Shown in pieces: positions 22,204 to 33,832 of a DNA stretch of 64,000 nt; within the stretch, counting starts at the first letter, position 1, and every line of letters begins with the position of its first letter. Source of the DNA: Triangularia verruculosa. Its lineage: Eukaryota; Ascomycota; Sordariomycetes; Sordariales; Podosporaceae. Under the pieces are notes generated by a model, which saw only the letters and a program-made list of their open reading frames with translations, did not search any database and had not been told where the DNA came from. The stretch spans positions 62,001-126,000 of the forward strand of contig MU863907.1 in NCBI GenBank assembly GCA_033296885.1. The letters are read 5' to 3'. A program made the translations under genes and the position numbers.

Positions 22204-23176
22204 TCACCACCCATCCCTCACCCCCCGTCCCTCCTCCCACTCCCTCCTCTCCCTGTCAACATCAACCCACCACTGACTCGTCACCGTATCCTCGGCCCTC
22301 TCACTCCCCACCACCCTCCCCTTCTCATCAACCTCCTCCTCCCACGGCTTCGGCGTAAGTATATAGTGCACATTCCTCACTTTATCGTCGTCCCAAACAT
22401 CATCATGCACCCCGCTCCACCTCATCGTCTTCAGCGCGTTAAACTCCCACCCAATCGGCACCCACCTCCCCCTAAAACACCCGGCAAGCACGCTCTGATC
22501 GGCAAAACTGAGATCGATCCCCGGCTTGTCCATGTACTCCAGTATCTGCCGATACAGCCTCAAGTCCGGCCGGACGACCTGCAGCCCCCCGTTCAAAAGA
22601 TCCTTTCCTATCCCATCTTGGTTGGTATAATAGCAGTTTTCCGGCCGGAAGTACTTTGGGTAGTGCTCAAACCCGCAGGGGTTGCATAAGCAGGCGTGGC
22701 CCGCGGCGAACACCCTTTTTTCGCTGTCGAGCGGGATGTCGAAGAGCTCGTCAATGTTTCGCAGGATCAACATGTCGCTGTCGAGCTGGATGACTCTTCT
22801 GTACTGGACGAGGGAGAAAGGGAAGAGTTTGGTGAAACATTCCCTGAATCTTGGGTCGTGGGAGTAGGATGGGGGTGTGGAGGTGGAGGGTGATAGAGGG
22901 GTGATGAGTTGGTAGGGGATGCCGCGACGGCGGAGGACTTCGACGCCGGATGGGGGAAAGGCGTCGGTGTATAAGACCAGGAGGGGGTATCTGGATTTTG
23001 CGCGGTGGATGAGGGAGTAATGAAGAGCCAAGAGGCCGGGGAGGTAGGAAAGGGAAGTGATGAGGGTTGTGTAGACTATTGTTTATATTGTTAGTACCTA
23101 GAGAATGCGGGATATGCAGGGGCAAGGGGGTAGCGGTACCTTTGTCGGAGTCGACAACTTTTATTCCGTCTGACAT
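22204..23176 (-). CDS. glycosyltransferase family 8 (glycogenin/galactinol-synthase-like)
   Basis: A predicted retaining nucleotide-sugar glycosyltransferase. Exon 1 (23140-23176, 37 nt) joins exon 2 (22204-23075) across a 64-nt intron (GTACCG...AATAG), giving 302 aa. The joined N-terminus reads VYTTLITSLSYLPGLLAL, the usual GT8 start. The DxD metal site is in QLDSDMLIL (Asp111 and Asp113). Further GT8 marks are the NGGLQVV loop and FADQSVLAG. There is no signal peptide or membrane anchor, so a cytosolic enzyme is likely. The donor and acceptor sugars cannot be read from the sequence. It is compact for the family and lacks glycogenin's C-terminal glycogen-synthase-binding tail. Confidence 0.88.
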
Positions 23177-24399
23177 GATGTTTTGTCTCGTTTTGACGCC
23201 GGGTTCGTCCGATACCTATAGCTGTTGAGATGGAGCTTCTTGGTCTACCTATCCAGTGGTCGAGGTGTTAACTCTTTGGTCAAGATACCAATGCTAAAGA
23301 CACAAGGTCAGTAATAGGAACGAATGAACTGAGATCCATATATCTCGGCACTAACCACTTTCCAATAAACTGGATGCTTTCTCTGGTTCGCCAGTTTATC
23401 GTCTGGTATAGACCGGGGCTAACTGAAGTTTATATGCCCCTTCTCTTGCGCCGTCTCACTCAGGGATAGCTTGCAATCGTTTGATAGCGCCACACAGCTA
23501 AAGACGACTCCACAAGGCGGACCCTAGATCACGAACAAGACAAACGTCCAAGCATGAATCAAGAATGCGATGATGGGGTGGATGTGGCAATGGCCTATGA
23601 ACCTCTTATCATCGCCTTGCCCTGAATTCCACACCAAATCGCCAAAAGAGAGACCTACGGTACCTCGTCCCAGCTCCATTGTTTCTGATCTAAATCTCCC
23701 CGTGGCCGACATCAAAGCCCACGATGAACCCGGGTCGGCCGTCGCGAATGCACGGTGAATCCGCCTTTGTTCCGTCATGGCGTACCGAGACAGCGGATCC
23801 TGACGTCACTTTCCGATCTCGAGACCACTTATGGAGACTGGACCCTGGACCCTAAAGAAACAAGTAACATGTTTCCGGGAAACGGATGATAGATACGGCA
23901 GTGCTTTAAGTGGCTGTCTTTATGTGGGCAAGAGGCTTGTGGGGCACAATGATGGACTCCAAGACCAGCCAAACTAGCACATCACGGACAAAAGAACTGG
24001 CACTGAAAGGGAGATCGAGGCCGCGGAAGATAAGTTCAAGGCCTTAAAAGACGTTAAAAGGTATTGAAGGATAGTCGAAGCCCCTTTGAAACGGTTGATG
24101 GGCTTTCAAAGATACTTTAAGGGTGTCGAACGATACTTTGATGGTGTTGGAAGAAAGTCGATAGGCCTTGAAACATGGTTGATAGGTCTTTTCTATCGGA
24201 TAGGTGTGGCTTTGACTGCAGTACCAAATTACAATACAATGAGTGCCCGGAAAATAGCCATGTGAATTAATCGCTTGCAAATCTATCGCTCGAAAAGAAA
24301 TGCCCGTGCTATGGGAACTCAACGCCAGCATCTCCTCAATACAAGCAGCAGTGATTTAAATCCAGCTGCGACCAGACCCATCACACCCGTTCCCCTATC
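23177..24399. other. spacer GT8-REX3
   Basis: 1.22 kb holding the GT8 promoter on the left and the REX3 3' flank on the right. Open frames are short and unconvincing. An AT-rich segment around 24,060-24,200 carries diverged short repeats (separate entry). Confidence 0.5.
24073..24192. repeat. diverged short tandem duplication
   Basis: Two similar blocks begin with AGTCGA and contain TTGAAAC, then GGTTGAT, then GGG or AGG (about 24,073-24,110 and 24,156-24,192). Between them GATACTTT(A/G)A(G/T)GGTGT occurs twice (24,111-24,126 and 24,132-24,147). The differences are mostly transitions. It looks like a small decayed duplication. Confidence 0.5.
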
Positions 24400-26466
24400 C
24401 TAGAGAGAGTAAAGCTTGCCCCCCGTGCCATCCGGGCCTCTGCCATCCGACACCACCGGCTCTACCTCTTCCTCATCCACCTCGCCTTCCTCCAAGAATC
24501 CTTCACTCAAACCGCCTGGGGCGTCCGGCTTCATCCAGCCAGGAGGCACGAACACCCCATCCACAACCGCCCAGCCCTCTCCCTTCATTTGATCCCACTT
24601 CTCCATGACCTTCAGCCTGACCAGCTCTCCAGCGGCCCTGGCGTCCTCACCACTGTCGTGACCACGCGTGTCCTTGGTCTCGACCTGGATGGCCTTGTTG
24701 AGCTGTGTCTCCATAAGCATCTTCAAACTATGTCGCAGGGGTAGGCCGCATTTATGAGGAAAGAGCAGCGCCGTATCGATAATGGTAGGGTGCACAATCC
24801 GAACCGCGTTCAAGTCGTTCTCTAGAGCGTGCCCAATAAGCGGAGTCTCTGGGGATATCAGCGAGAATAGGAGCTCACGAGCCACCACAGGAGAAGGTAC
24901 GATGGTCATATGCTTCTTTTTGGTGCGCCCAGAGTCTGAAGACTCGACAACAGCGGTAAGGGGTTTGCCTGGGGACCACTCCTCGGCGTTCGCGATGTCC
25001 TCAGGCCAAACACCCGAGTAGCGCGAGTTGAGATCGAGGACCTCTCCAATCGGGCGGACAAGTACGTCTAATAGTTCTTTTCCATCTGGCCAGCTGGTGG
25101 CCGTCAAGCGGATCAGCTCCATCCCGCGCGCAGTGTAGCCCATCTCGCAGTCGAAGCAAACAGCACGATCCTTGGGGGCCGACGGATTGGGCGGCGTCTC
25201 CATAAAAGGCATCAGCGCAGCTAGTCGAGAGGGGGCGGAGGCTTTGAAGACGTGGCTAGCACCCGTGGTGCACCCAGTCGAATCGCCCACTGTCTCCTGG
25301 CAACAGCGGTATCGCTTCGCCGGCCTGTTCACGCTGCCCAGAACTCGCTCGGGAAAGTAAGCTCGGCCGCTGTGATGGGTGCAGGATCCACCCGACGTAA
25401 GCGCACCATCCTGCTCTCGCCTTCCTGGGAAGACCTGGAACCGGGTAGTGCAGCGGTCACACACCTCCCATCCTAGCGAAGCCTCCTCGCCATCACGAGC
25501 CTTTTGGATTTCCTGTTCGGTAGGCGGCGTGACGACATAACCGTGGCCGGCAAGTCCAGTGATTGGAGTGTGCAGATAAGCCAGAAAATCGACTTCTTCC
25601 TGGGTAGTCAAGCCGGTCTTTACTTCCTTTGGCGGGCCAAGTATCGGCTTCTTGACCGGGGTCTGCGGTTCGTTCTTCTTTTTCCAGGTATCAAGTCGCT
25701 CGTCTCTCCATTGACCGGCGGTCTTCTTCTTGTGTGACATGATGTAGTTCTTGATGACGTTGGTATAGATGAGAGGCTTCTCAGTTGCCATCTTCTGCTC
25801 CTCATCCAGGGCCAGCCAGATCAGTTCCTGTTCTGTGAGCACAAGTTTCTTCTCCTCTTCTTTGGCGTCCTTTTTCACTTCATCGTTGAGTCGCTTGAAC
25901 TGGTCATGAAGCATCTTAAGAGCCCTGAACCGGAATTCATGAGTGGCCGGGGCGGCAGAGCAGAGATGGCGCGGGTTGAGCGTTTCTGGTTTGCGTGGCG
26001 TGGCTTGTTGCTTTGGGGCGGTGATCTGTTTGGTGGCGGTTTGCTTCGACGTAGTGCTTGGGCTAGCGCTGATCGGAGCAGTTGCTCTGGTGGGTGTCGA
26101 AGCGGTGGAGGCTGTGGCAGTTGTCCTTTGTACTTTGCTGGCCGGAGCAGGTAAGGCAGAATGCTCAAGTGCCTTGCGTTTTAGTGGGGGAGGAGAGATC
26201 GACCTGGTAGCAGTGGAAGGATCAGTCACGGACCTGGCTTCGGACGAGATTCTGCGTCGTTTGCGCGGGCTGTCGGCGTCCTGGGCCGAGGAATCGTCTT
26301 CCTTCGTAACCGGTGTAGATGCAGGTGCAGGTGATGTCGTTGAAGCAGCTGATGGAGGGTTCCTGTCCCAACTGTGTTGCCACTGACATGAAGGCTTGGT
26401 GCACTTGTCGCCGTCGGGGCAGGGAATCTGCTTAAAATTGCGAAGGACCGCCTCCATAGCATCCAT
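24400..26466 (-). CDS. REX3: RNA exonuclease 3 (DEDDh)
   Basis: A 3'-5' exonuclease of the Rex3/Rexo family, which trims small structured RNAs such as the RNase MRP RNA in the nucleus. It is a single exon of 688 aa from ATG 26466; an upstream in-frame GTG (26493) adds nine codons but is not an ATG. A short Cys/His cluster lies at the N-terminus (CPDGDKCTKPSCQWQHSW), a disordered Ser/Thr/Pro stretch at about residues 40-150, and a conserved helical block DQFKRLNDEVKKDA at about 185. The exonuclease shows Exo I CFDCEMGY (about residue 437), Exo II HALENDLNAVRIVHP, and Exo III HDSGEDARAA (about 602), so all DEDDh residues are present. The acidic C-terminal tail is typical of fungal homologues. 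Confidence 0.92.
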   Translation of the reverse strand: MDAMEAVLRNFKQIPCPDGDKCTKPSCQWQHSWDRNPPSAASTTSPAPASTPVTKEDDSSAQDADSPRKRRRISSEARSVTDPSTATRSISPPPLKRKALEHSALPAPASKVQRTTATASTASTPTRATAPISASPSTTSKQTATKQITAPKQQATPRKPETLNPRHLCSAAPATHEFRFRALKMLHDQFKRLNDEVKKDAKEEEKKLVLTEQELIWLALDEEQKMATEKPLIYTNVIKNYIMSHKKKTAGQWRDERLDTWKKKNEPQTPVKKPILGPPKEVKTGLTTQEEVDFLAYLHTPITGLAGHGYVVTPPTEQEIQKARDGEEASLGWEVCDRCTTRFQVFPGRREQDGALTSGGSCTHHSGRAYFPERVLGSVNRPAKRYRCCQETVGDSTGCTTGASHVFKASAPSRLAALMPFMETPPNPSAPKDRAVCFDCEMGYTARGMELIRLTATSWPDGKELLDVLVRPIGEVLDLNSRYSGVWPEDIANAEEWSPGKPLTAVVESSDSGRTKKKHMTIVPSPVVARELLFSLISPETPLIGHALENDLNAVRIVHPTIIDTALLFPHKCGLPLRHSLKMLMETQLNKAIQVETKDTRGHDSGEDARAAGELVRLKVMEKWDQMKGEGWAVVDGVFVPPGWMKPDAPGGLSEGFLEEGEVDEEEVEPVVSDGRGPDGTGGKLYSL

Positions 26467-27446
26467 GGTGGAAGGTGGCACGGTATTGGGCACGTAAACA
26501 GGAGGGGGGTGACTTCGACAGATCTATTCACATCAGTCAAAGGTGGCCCGCAAAAAGAGTAGGCGTGTACCCACTATTGGGATTCCGAGTCAATGGCGTG
26601 GTCCTGTGGCTGCTCCTCGTTGATGGCGTGGTGGACAGACGGGTGCAAGTGACACGGGTTTTAGAAACGGCCGACGAGCAAAACCAGATGAGCCACCGAT
26701 TGCCCTGAGGCAGGAGCAAATTGACGGGCTCACGAGAGACTTCCTGGTCATTAGATCGACGAATTGCCTCAAATAACCATGCGATGGAAATGATGAGGAA
26801 TGTCCAGGATGTCTTTCGGCAGCAAGTAATCCGAAGTTGAGGCTTCAACTGATACGATGATGTGACCAGTGTCCAAAAATGGCGGATTCTCAATCGAATG
26901 TGAAGTCTTGCCAAGCGCCGAGAGGATTTGAGTGTTTTTTTGGTAACCAAACTCAACGATGAAATTCAAGATTGAGAAGTAGAAGTTTGGTGGTCTTTGT
27001 TCAAAGGAAAAGGCAGGTCTTTTGGCAGTCGTGAACTTGGAACGGGGCGCCAAGACCAGGTAAGGCTGGAGCTGAAGCGCGCTGACGTGCGGCACACCCC
27101 TGGCGGACCCACTTTCTGCCACCCCTCTACCTGAAGGCACTCATTGCGTGTAGATAACCAAGCAAGGATTGGCAGAAGGCTGGATGCCCTGATATCTGCG
27201 GGTGGTAAATACTAGCACCATCGATGTGCTGTATTTCAGGTGTGTGCTTTTCTGAGCCTGTCGAGAACCATCATAACTGTGTGTTCATGGTTTACAGTTC
27301 CACAATCAAACAACTTTGGTTGAATCAAGTGCTTATTCTCACAACATTCCGAGAGGGGAATATATCCATACAATCAACATAGTAGTACACAGCCTTGATT
27401 TGATCATCCTCAGCCTTCTTCATAACCACGCTTTCAGATCATCTCC
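26467..27446. other. spacer REX3-PHB1
   Basis: 980 bp with the REX3 promoter and the PHB1 3' flank. The minus frame at 26,769-27,140 is open for 123 codons but shows no family features. No RNA gene or repeat seen. Confidence 0.5.
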
Positions 27447-28337
27447 TTACGCCCGCCCAACGCTCATCAACAAGTTCGTCCCCTTGCCACCGCCTGGCAG
27501 ATAGGCCACGTTGGGGTTGGCAGCCAGTGTCTGCGCAATCTCTTTGCTGGCCTCAATCTTACGCACTTGAATAAGACCATCACCGGCCTTGGCAATCGCC
27601 TTGCTGATGGCCTCAGCACTCTCGGCTTCGCCCTCAGCCCGGATAACGTTGGCCTGACGCTCCTGCTCAGCCCGCTCGACGATGAAGCGCGCCCTCTCGG
27701 CATCCTGCTGCGCAATCTGCTTCTGCTCAACAGCCTTGGTGAACTCCTTGCCGAAGGTCATGTGGGTGATGGAGACATCCTCGAGCGCAATGTTGAACTC
27801 GCGAGCACGCTTCATCAAGTCGGTTCGGATCCGATTGGAGACAGCCTCACGCTGAGTGATGAGCTCAGCGGCATCGAACTGGGCGACAATCGCCTTGAGG
27901 ACTTCGTTACCGATGGAGGGGAGCACACGCTCGTCGTAATCCTGGCCGAGTTGCTGCAGGGCAGTTAGTCAACGGCAAGTTCATAAGGTCGACAGCGCGA
28001 AAGAAAAACGTACCTGGTAAATCTTGGGGAGGGCCTGGACATCGGGCCGGTGAAGTACTCTCAGCGTCAAGCTGACCATTTGCAAATCCTTGGAGCCGGT
28101 GGTGGTGCCGATAATGCGAGGCTTGGTCCGCACATCGAAGATGATGGCCTTTTGAAGCCAAGGAATAAGGAAATGTGTGCCCTCGCTGACAACCTGCTCC
28201 TTCACACCGGACAGCCTGTCGAAGATGACTGCTCTGGAACCGCCCTTGACATCGTAGAGGGCTGACTGAAGGAAGCTGACGCCGACAACTGCGGGGATAG
28301 CGGCCGCATACACGAACGAAAGACCTCTGGCCGCCAT
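27447..28337 (-). CDS. PHB1: prohibitin-1
   Basis: A subunit of the ring-shaped prohibitin complex of the mitochondrial inner membrane, which acts as a scaffold for m-AAA protease and respiratory-chain assembly. Exon 1 is 28014-28337 and exon 2 is 27447-27953, with a 60-nt intron (GTACGT...TGCAG), giving 276 aa, the family's usual length. A hydrophobic N-terminal anchor covers residues 6-25. The SPFH/PHB domain follows (GGSRAVIFDRLSGV, then GTHFLIPW and FDVRTKPR) and ends in the coiled coil EQKQIAQQDAERARFIVE. The C-terminus NPNVAYLPGGG is conserved. It is head-to-head with QCR8, another inner-membrane gene, across 358 bp. Confidence 0.97.
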
Positions 28338-28695
28338 TGTACAGGAAGAGGGGCTATTGACCTCGACGGGATAGGTAGGATATGTGTGGGTATCGTTGAA
28401 GCTGAACTGAGCCGAGCTGGGGTCGTGGTCTGCACCTCTTGTGATGGCGATGGCAATGGCAATGGCGATGGATGGAGCTTCTTTTGAAAGTGGAGTCTGG
28501 ACAAGCAGCCCACCTTCCAAAATCTTGAGGTGGTCCGGGCGCACCCGGGCTAAGCCGCTTTGGGGATTTGCTTCTCGGCTTCTGTCGACTGATTTCAACT
28601 TCAAGCTGCCGCGAGCTATTCCGAACTTCGCTTGCGTCAACTACGATTCGATCGACTCCCGCCCACGCGCCCGTCTCGACACCCCTCAATTCAAA
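28338..28695. promoter_or_regulatory. bidirectional promoter PHB1/QCR8
   Basis: 358 bp between two start codons. It contains a run of RATGGC hexamers at 28,443-28,475 (four units plus GATGGATGG), which lies 106-138 nt before the PHB1 ATG and so may be in its leader. No TATA box is evident. Confidence 0.7.
28443..28475. repeat. RATGGC hexanucleotide repeat
   Basis: Two GATGGC units, two AATGGC units, then GATGGATGG. It is located in the PHB1/QCR8 intergenic promoter. On the PHB1 sense strand it reads as GCCATY repeats and supplies no ATG. Confidence 0.85.
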
Positions 28696-29383
28696 ATGCA
28701 GCCTACTCAGGTCCGTCTCGGCGGTGGCAGCAATGCCCCCATCGGCCGCCACAACAAGTGAGTGCCGCCCAAACCGATGCAATTGGGGCCGTGATGCGCC
28801 TTTTCCCAGCCGTCGCCCCTTCCAGCCCGATGCTCGATGCGCCAGCTTTTTTGTTTGGGATTACTCGCTGACATGTCCATAGCTTCATCGGTAACTGGGG
28901 TAACTTTGGTGAGTGAACCCGCGACGACACGATCCCCGAAGGACACGATGAATAGTTTGGAATGGGGGGCGCTCGGGATGTCGGAAAGCGTTGATATGGG
29001 TATCAAACGGTCGACAACGGACGATTTACGATGATTTGGAGATCTCAAGGGATTTTGTTGGAGCGCTGTCTGACTGGAGACTTTTCAATAGGTGGCATGA
29101 AGCAGAAGGGCATCATCTCTTACGGCATCGCCCCTAACCGCCAGAAGCCCCTCGCCGGTGCTTTCCACGACGCCATTTTCAACACCTGGAGACGGTTCAG
29201 CACACAGGTCATCTACTGGGCCCCTCCCATGGTTGCCGGATACTACATCATGAACTGGGCTCTCGAGCGGTATGGCTCCGATGGACAACTTCAGCTGGAC
29301 CCGGCAATAGCTAACGAGTACACAGGAATGCGTACCTCAACTCGAAGGCCGGCCGTGCCGAGTTCGCCAATGAGGAGGAGTAA
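28696..29383 (+). CDS. QCR8: cytochrome b-c1 complex subunit 8
   Basis: A small membrane subunit of respiratory complex III. Four exons, 28696-28757, 28883-28908 (26 nt), 29092-29269 and 29326-29383, give 107 aa. The introns are 125, 183 and 56 nt, and the joined frame is continuous. Diagnostic segments are GGMKQKGIISYGIAPNRQKPLAG, shared with Qcr8 across fungi, NTWRRFSTQVIYWAPPM, one membrane helix (about residues 65-85), and the NAYLNSKAGRAEF tail. Length and layout match the family. It shares its upstream region with PHB1. Confidence 0.95.
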
Positions 29384-30650
29384 GCTGGAGCAGATGAATG
29401 TGGTAACACTAGACCAACCTGTATATCAACTAACCCGACGGTGTTGAATTGGAGTCGAGGATAGAAGCCGATTTTGGTCATGGCATGGCATTCCTTTATA
29501 TTTATCACCAAGCAATGCTTGATTGAACCCCACACCGAGTTTTTGGGCTGTCAAAGGTTATCAATCCAATCTCTCTCTCAACTGTTTTTTTGACTCGAAA
29601 CATAAATCCCACATGAGCCAGTAGGTAATAACTGAACTATGGAAAGCCCAATCATACACTGATGTATTGTTTCCCAACAAACCATTTCCCAAACCAGCAC
29701 CATGGAATTGCTGAGAAACCCAGGTGCCCTCATAGGTTCTCGGTAAGAAACCGTTTCACTCGAGTTCCCACTTCGGCTGCGAACGGGTGGAGATGGTGTC
29801 TACGAAGTACAGATGCTATGGGCTTCTACCGCTTAGTGTGCTTTGTGCCATATGTCATTCGTCTTCAGTCGATGCACTCTGTTGTGTGGTTATCTGCCGC
29901 TACTGCTGTCTTACTTCTGGTCTTCCTGGTTGGGTACTGGCTTGATTATTTTGGGGAATCACCACAGCTTCCCCGCCAATATCTCGATGCTGCATGGCCT
30001 CCATGAATGGACCTGGCAGCGGCACGTGAACGCTTCCAGCACTGTGACAGGGGGCCTTCCACTGTTGAGCACGCTAAGGTATGTAGCGGCAGCAGTGCAG
30101 TCATGCCGGCTTCTGAATCAAAGCGATGCGAAAAAACCACGGCATCTTTTGTCAAGTTGCCAAATCCTTCTTTTTTTGAATACATGGAAGTCCCAACGTT
30201 GCTCTGGAGAAAAGGAAAGTGCGAAGAATCTCGATCGGGCGCCAACACGTCCTGACAAGGTGCCGAGACTGACGACAACGGCCAACAACGGCACCATCCA
30301 TTCTTTTCTACCTTCGATTCAGAGCAGCCCCGGTCCTTTGCCGTGCGTCAACCCCGACAACCCGCGCCCCAGATCCCGTCGTTCAAGCATTTTCTCGGCA
30401 TACCATCATTCTTCCAGACCCATCTCCCCCCTCAACAGAGATCGGTTTTTAGGACTCCAACGACGAACAAGCACAATCGCGTTGACTGTCCGGTGGTTTC
30501 TGAACACGCGCACCTAGATTGTGTTCTCCCTTCGGCTGGACCCTTTGGAGCGAAACACCCCTTTTCTAATCCTCAATCGCAAGGCACCCCCAGCTTGGCG
30601 CGGTCCGCATCCCTTTCTTTCTTCATGGCCTTCTCCATGTCGGCGGCAAG
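29384..30650. other. spacer QCR8-NEM1
   Basis: 1.27 kb. The plus frames 29,662-30,006 and 29,843-30,517 are open but overlap one another, and only a random-looking hydrophobic stretch stands out. The right part (from about 30,240) is probably the NEM1 leader and promoter. Confidence 0.5.
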
Positions 30651-32304
30651 ATGAACTCCCTCAACATCATCTCGTCCCGAGTCTCTCCACCGCCGAGTCC
30701 AGGTCCGACGAGATCCAACTCCCTAAGCACGATAGGCCTGGCCCTGAGCCCGGACGACGCCTCGAAATCACGAGACAACCAGGCTGAGAACGCGCTGGCC
30801 GATCTCGGCGAGAAGCAGAGCTTGACCACCGAGCCCGAGCAATTTCCAGTAGAAAACCCCGGATCTCTCGAGGAGCGCGAGGACCCGTATGCGATCGACG
30901 AAACTACACCTCTTATCACCAAACCCGAGACAAAGGTGCTGAGCTCCAGAGGCTCACCCTGGGTCCTCTACCCTAAGCGCATTGCAAATGCCTTTGTGAA
31001 TTCGCTACGATGGATTCTCCACACCCTCACCGCGCCTGGCGTGTACCTGATTGCTTGTCTTTATAGCGAAAGCGGAGATTTCGCGCCGCTACAGCAACTG
31101 AGGAAACTCTTTGGCTTGTATGGCGGTGACGCAAAGGCGCTAGCGATGGACTACCATGAGAACATTGAAAAGGGGGCTGGTGGTAGAACACGTCGGAGTG
31201 GGAGTAGGGCAGGGCGAATACCGCGATCGAGCAGTTCATCATCGTCAGGATTGTCATCCGAGTCCGAGTCAGACCCAGACCGTAAAAGGCACGGCAGCAC
31301 GGGCGGCAGTCGAAGAGAAAGTATGAGTGGGAAGCATCATCTGCGCTCGAAATCACTGCCAGACACGGAGGAAATCGCCCCGGCTAGACGGTCTATCCGG
31401 ATCAAGCTGCACGCCGATGAAGCTCTCCGCCAGCGCAAACACCGCAAGGGGCAGTCGGCCAGCAGCGTCGCGCGCTCCGGCGCCGCCCCCGGAGGCGGTG
31501 ATGGGCCGAGCGAAATATCGGCCCACCTGAAATCGCCCACCTCTCCTATCGCCGCCCTCACCAAATACCCGAAAACTCCTGGCCCTCCCCGCCCGCTTAT
31601 CCCTCGCCGGCAACCCTCCTACATCAACACAGGCGACGTCGTCCCCGGCGGCCACGAACACCAGAAGACCCTCATTCTCGACCTTGACGAAACACTCATC
31701 CACTCCATGTCCAAAGGCGGGCGCATGTCATCCGGACACATGGTCGAAGTACGGCTCAACACTACCTATGTCGGAGTTGGCGGCCAAAACTCCATTGGCC
31801 CTCAACATCCAATCTTGTATTATGTCCACAAGCGCCCTCACTGCGACGAGTTCCTGCGAAGGGTGAGCAAGTGGTACAACCTAGTCGTGTTTACGGCTTC
31901 GGTTCAAGAGTACGCGGATCCGGTGATCGACTGGTTAGAGGCGGATAGAAAGTACTTTAGCGCGAGGTACTACAGACAGCACTGCACGTTTAGACACGGC
32001 GCTTTCATCAAGGATCTGAGCAGTGTTGAGCCAGACCTGAGCCGGGTCATGATTTTGGATAATAGCCCGTTGAGTTACATGTTTCATCAGGGTACGTTTT
32101 GCTTTCTTCTTTCCAAAAATGCGCCGAGAAAATGCTAACATGCTGGGGACAGACAACGCCATCCCGATACAAGGCTGGATCAGCGACCCGACGGATTCCG
32201 ACTTGATGTACTTAATACCATTTTTAGAGGGCATGCAGTATGTGAGCGATGTGAGGGCGTTACTAGCCCTGAGAGGGGGTGAGGATGGGCAGCATATGGC
32301 TTGA
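30651..32304 (+). CDS. NEM1: Nem1-like nuclear envelope phosphatase catalytic subunit
   Basis: A HAD-type protein phosphatase of the Nem1/Dullard (NIF) family. With Spo7 it activates the lipin Pah1 at the nuclear/ER membrane and so controls phospholipid versus triglyceride synthesis. Exons 30651-32091 and 32153-32304 (61-nt intron, GTACGT...ACAG) give 530 aa. The N-terminal half is Ser/Pro-rich, with a hydrophobic segment at about residues 124-145 (membrane anchoring). The catalytic domain begins with HQKTLILDLDETLIHS, the DxDx(T/V) motif (about residue 342). It continues with YVHKRPHCDEFLRRV, VVFTASVQEYADPV and MILDNSPLSY. The intron falls after MFHQ, and exon 2 restores NAIPIQGW, the canonical end of NIF domains. 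Confidence 0.93.
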
Positions 32305-33832
32305 TTTGATTTACGTGTATGCATTGGACGTTTAAGACGGGAATGAAAGGGGGGGCCAGGTCGGGGTTGGTTGGGAATATTGTTTTGATAATTTGTGTTT
32401 TGGTTCCATTCTCCATTTTCAACCTGTATTCATTTTCTACGTTGAGGGCTTGTCATAAGATTAAACAAGTGAAAGAAGTAATGTTTTGCATGATGGGAGA
32501 AAAAAGGCAGCACTCAACGGATCTGGCTTGAGTGAAGAAGGGGATGATGGTCATGCTGAGTTTGAGAGAAATGATATGGAGGAATGGAGAGAGCCAAATG
32601 GCAGGCATTGTTGCATACAGTTGCATAACATATCATATTTAACTTTTGTTTATATATGCGAAAGTTGTTGCTGGATCTGGTGACAGTAAGATAGTATCGG
32701 TTTATTGGGATATTCGTCATCTACACCTTCAAAAGAGCAGCCAGACTGTTACACAGTACATAAGAGCTTTGTTGTTTACATCGAGCTAGGGGGCAATAAG
32801 AGGTGGGAAGAGGTTATATTCCCTGGTGGTAAGCTTGGATCGACCGCAGGGTCCTAGCTTTCGAGCCATCTAGACCAGATGCTATCCTGGGGCACACCAC
32901 ACAGCCGAAGGTACAATACCTCCTCCTCGTCAGTAAATGTTTGGGTAATGCTGCCGAGTCTTCCCAAGTTGGCTGGCAAGCAGGCACAAGTGTGTTTCGA
33001 GTTTCAGGAACAGAAGCACCTCGAACTTGCGTTGTTTTCCTCGGCATCGAACCGAAAAAATCAAAGATCCGAGAGGGGAGCTGCATACGTCACACAAAAG
33101 CTTGCGTGCTGAACATGCCCCGTCTCCAACCGCGATTTCGGCCTTGGTTTAGACGAGACATTTCGTAAAACTGTAGAGTCTCCAGCAGCTGAATCTTGAT
33201 CTTGTAAACACCAAGTGGACACCGAGGCAAAGGCCGAATTGCTCTGTGGCAGGAGGAATTAGTAGGTGATTGAAGTTGGCTGGAAGCCATGGGTATCCGA
33301 ATCAAGCGTCCAAAAGCGGAGAAAGCTGTTGGAGGAGGCGCAATTGGAGGTTGCAGAAAGTGGGGTCTACGCCAAGGGTCGCATCGGAAATGTCAAGATG
33401 GAACGACAGGCCAAAATGTGGTGACGTCATAGTACAGCAGCATCAAAGGCCTGCTCTCACTCTCTGCTGACTTGGGGAGTGCGCTCGAGGCGGGGAGCTA
33501 CGATGCGATGATGTATGAGGTAGCAAAAGGGGTACGCCTTACAGCTGGTACCCTTGCCGGCCAGTGGAGGGGTCCGTCCGTTTCCAATTAACCTGGCCCG
33601 GGACGGATGGTCACTTGCAGGCTGGGAAATCGTGACGCACAAAGGCGATCCAGGTTCCTGCCCACTCTTGAGAGTTTTGTGTTATAATAGACCGTCTGCC
33701 CGTCTTCTCCTGGACATCTTCCGCTTTCTTTCCTCATCAAACAAACCATCCAATCAACCCCCAACGACGAATCGTCCATCTCTTCATCCCACTACAACCA
33801 CTTAACAGCACTAGCTCACCACAACTGCAAAC
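32305..33832. other. spacer NEM1 to small membrane protein
   Basis: 1.53 kb, AT-rich on the left (NEM1 3' UTR) and more GC-rich toward 33,500-33,830, the probable promoter. No open frame longer than 90 codons, no repeats and no RNA gene seen. Confidence 0.5.

Noticed and set aside
29843..30517. 224-codon plus-strand open frame before NEM1
   Set aside because: Overlaps another plus frame, contains no family motif, and lies in a region better explained as promoter and leader.
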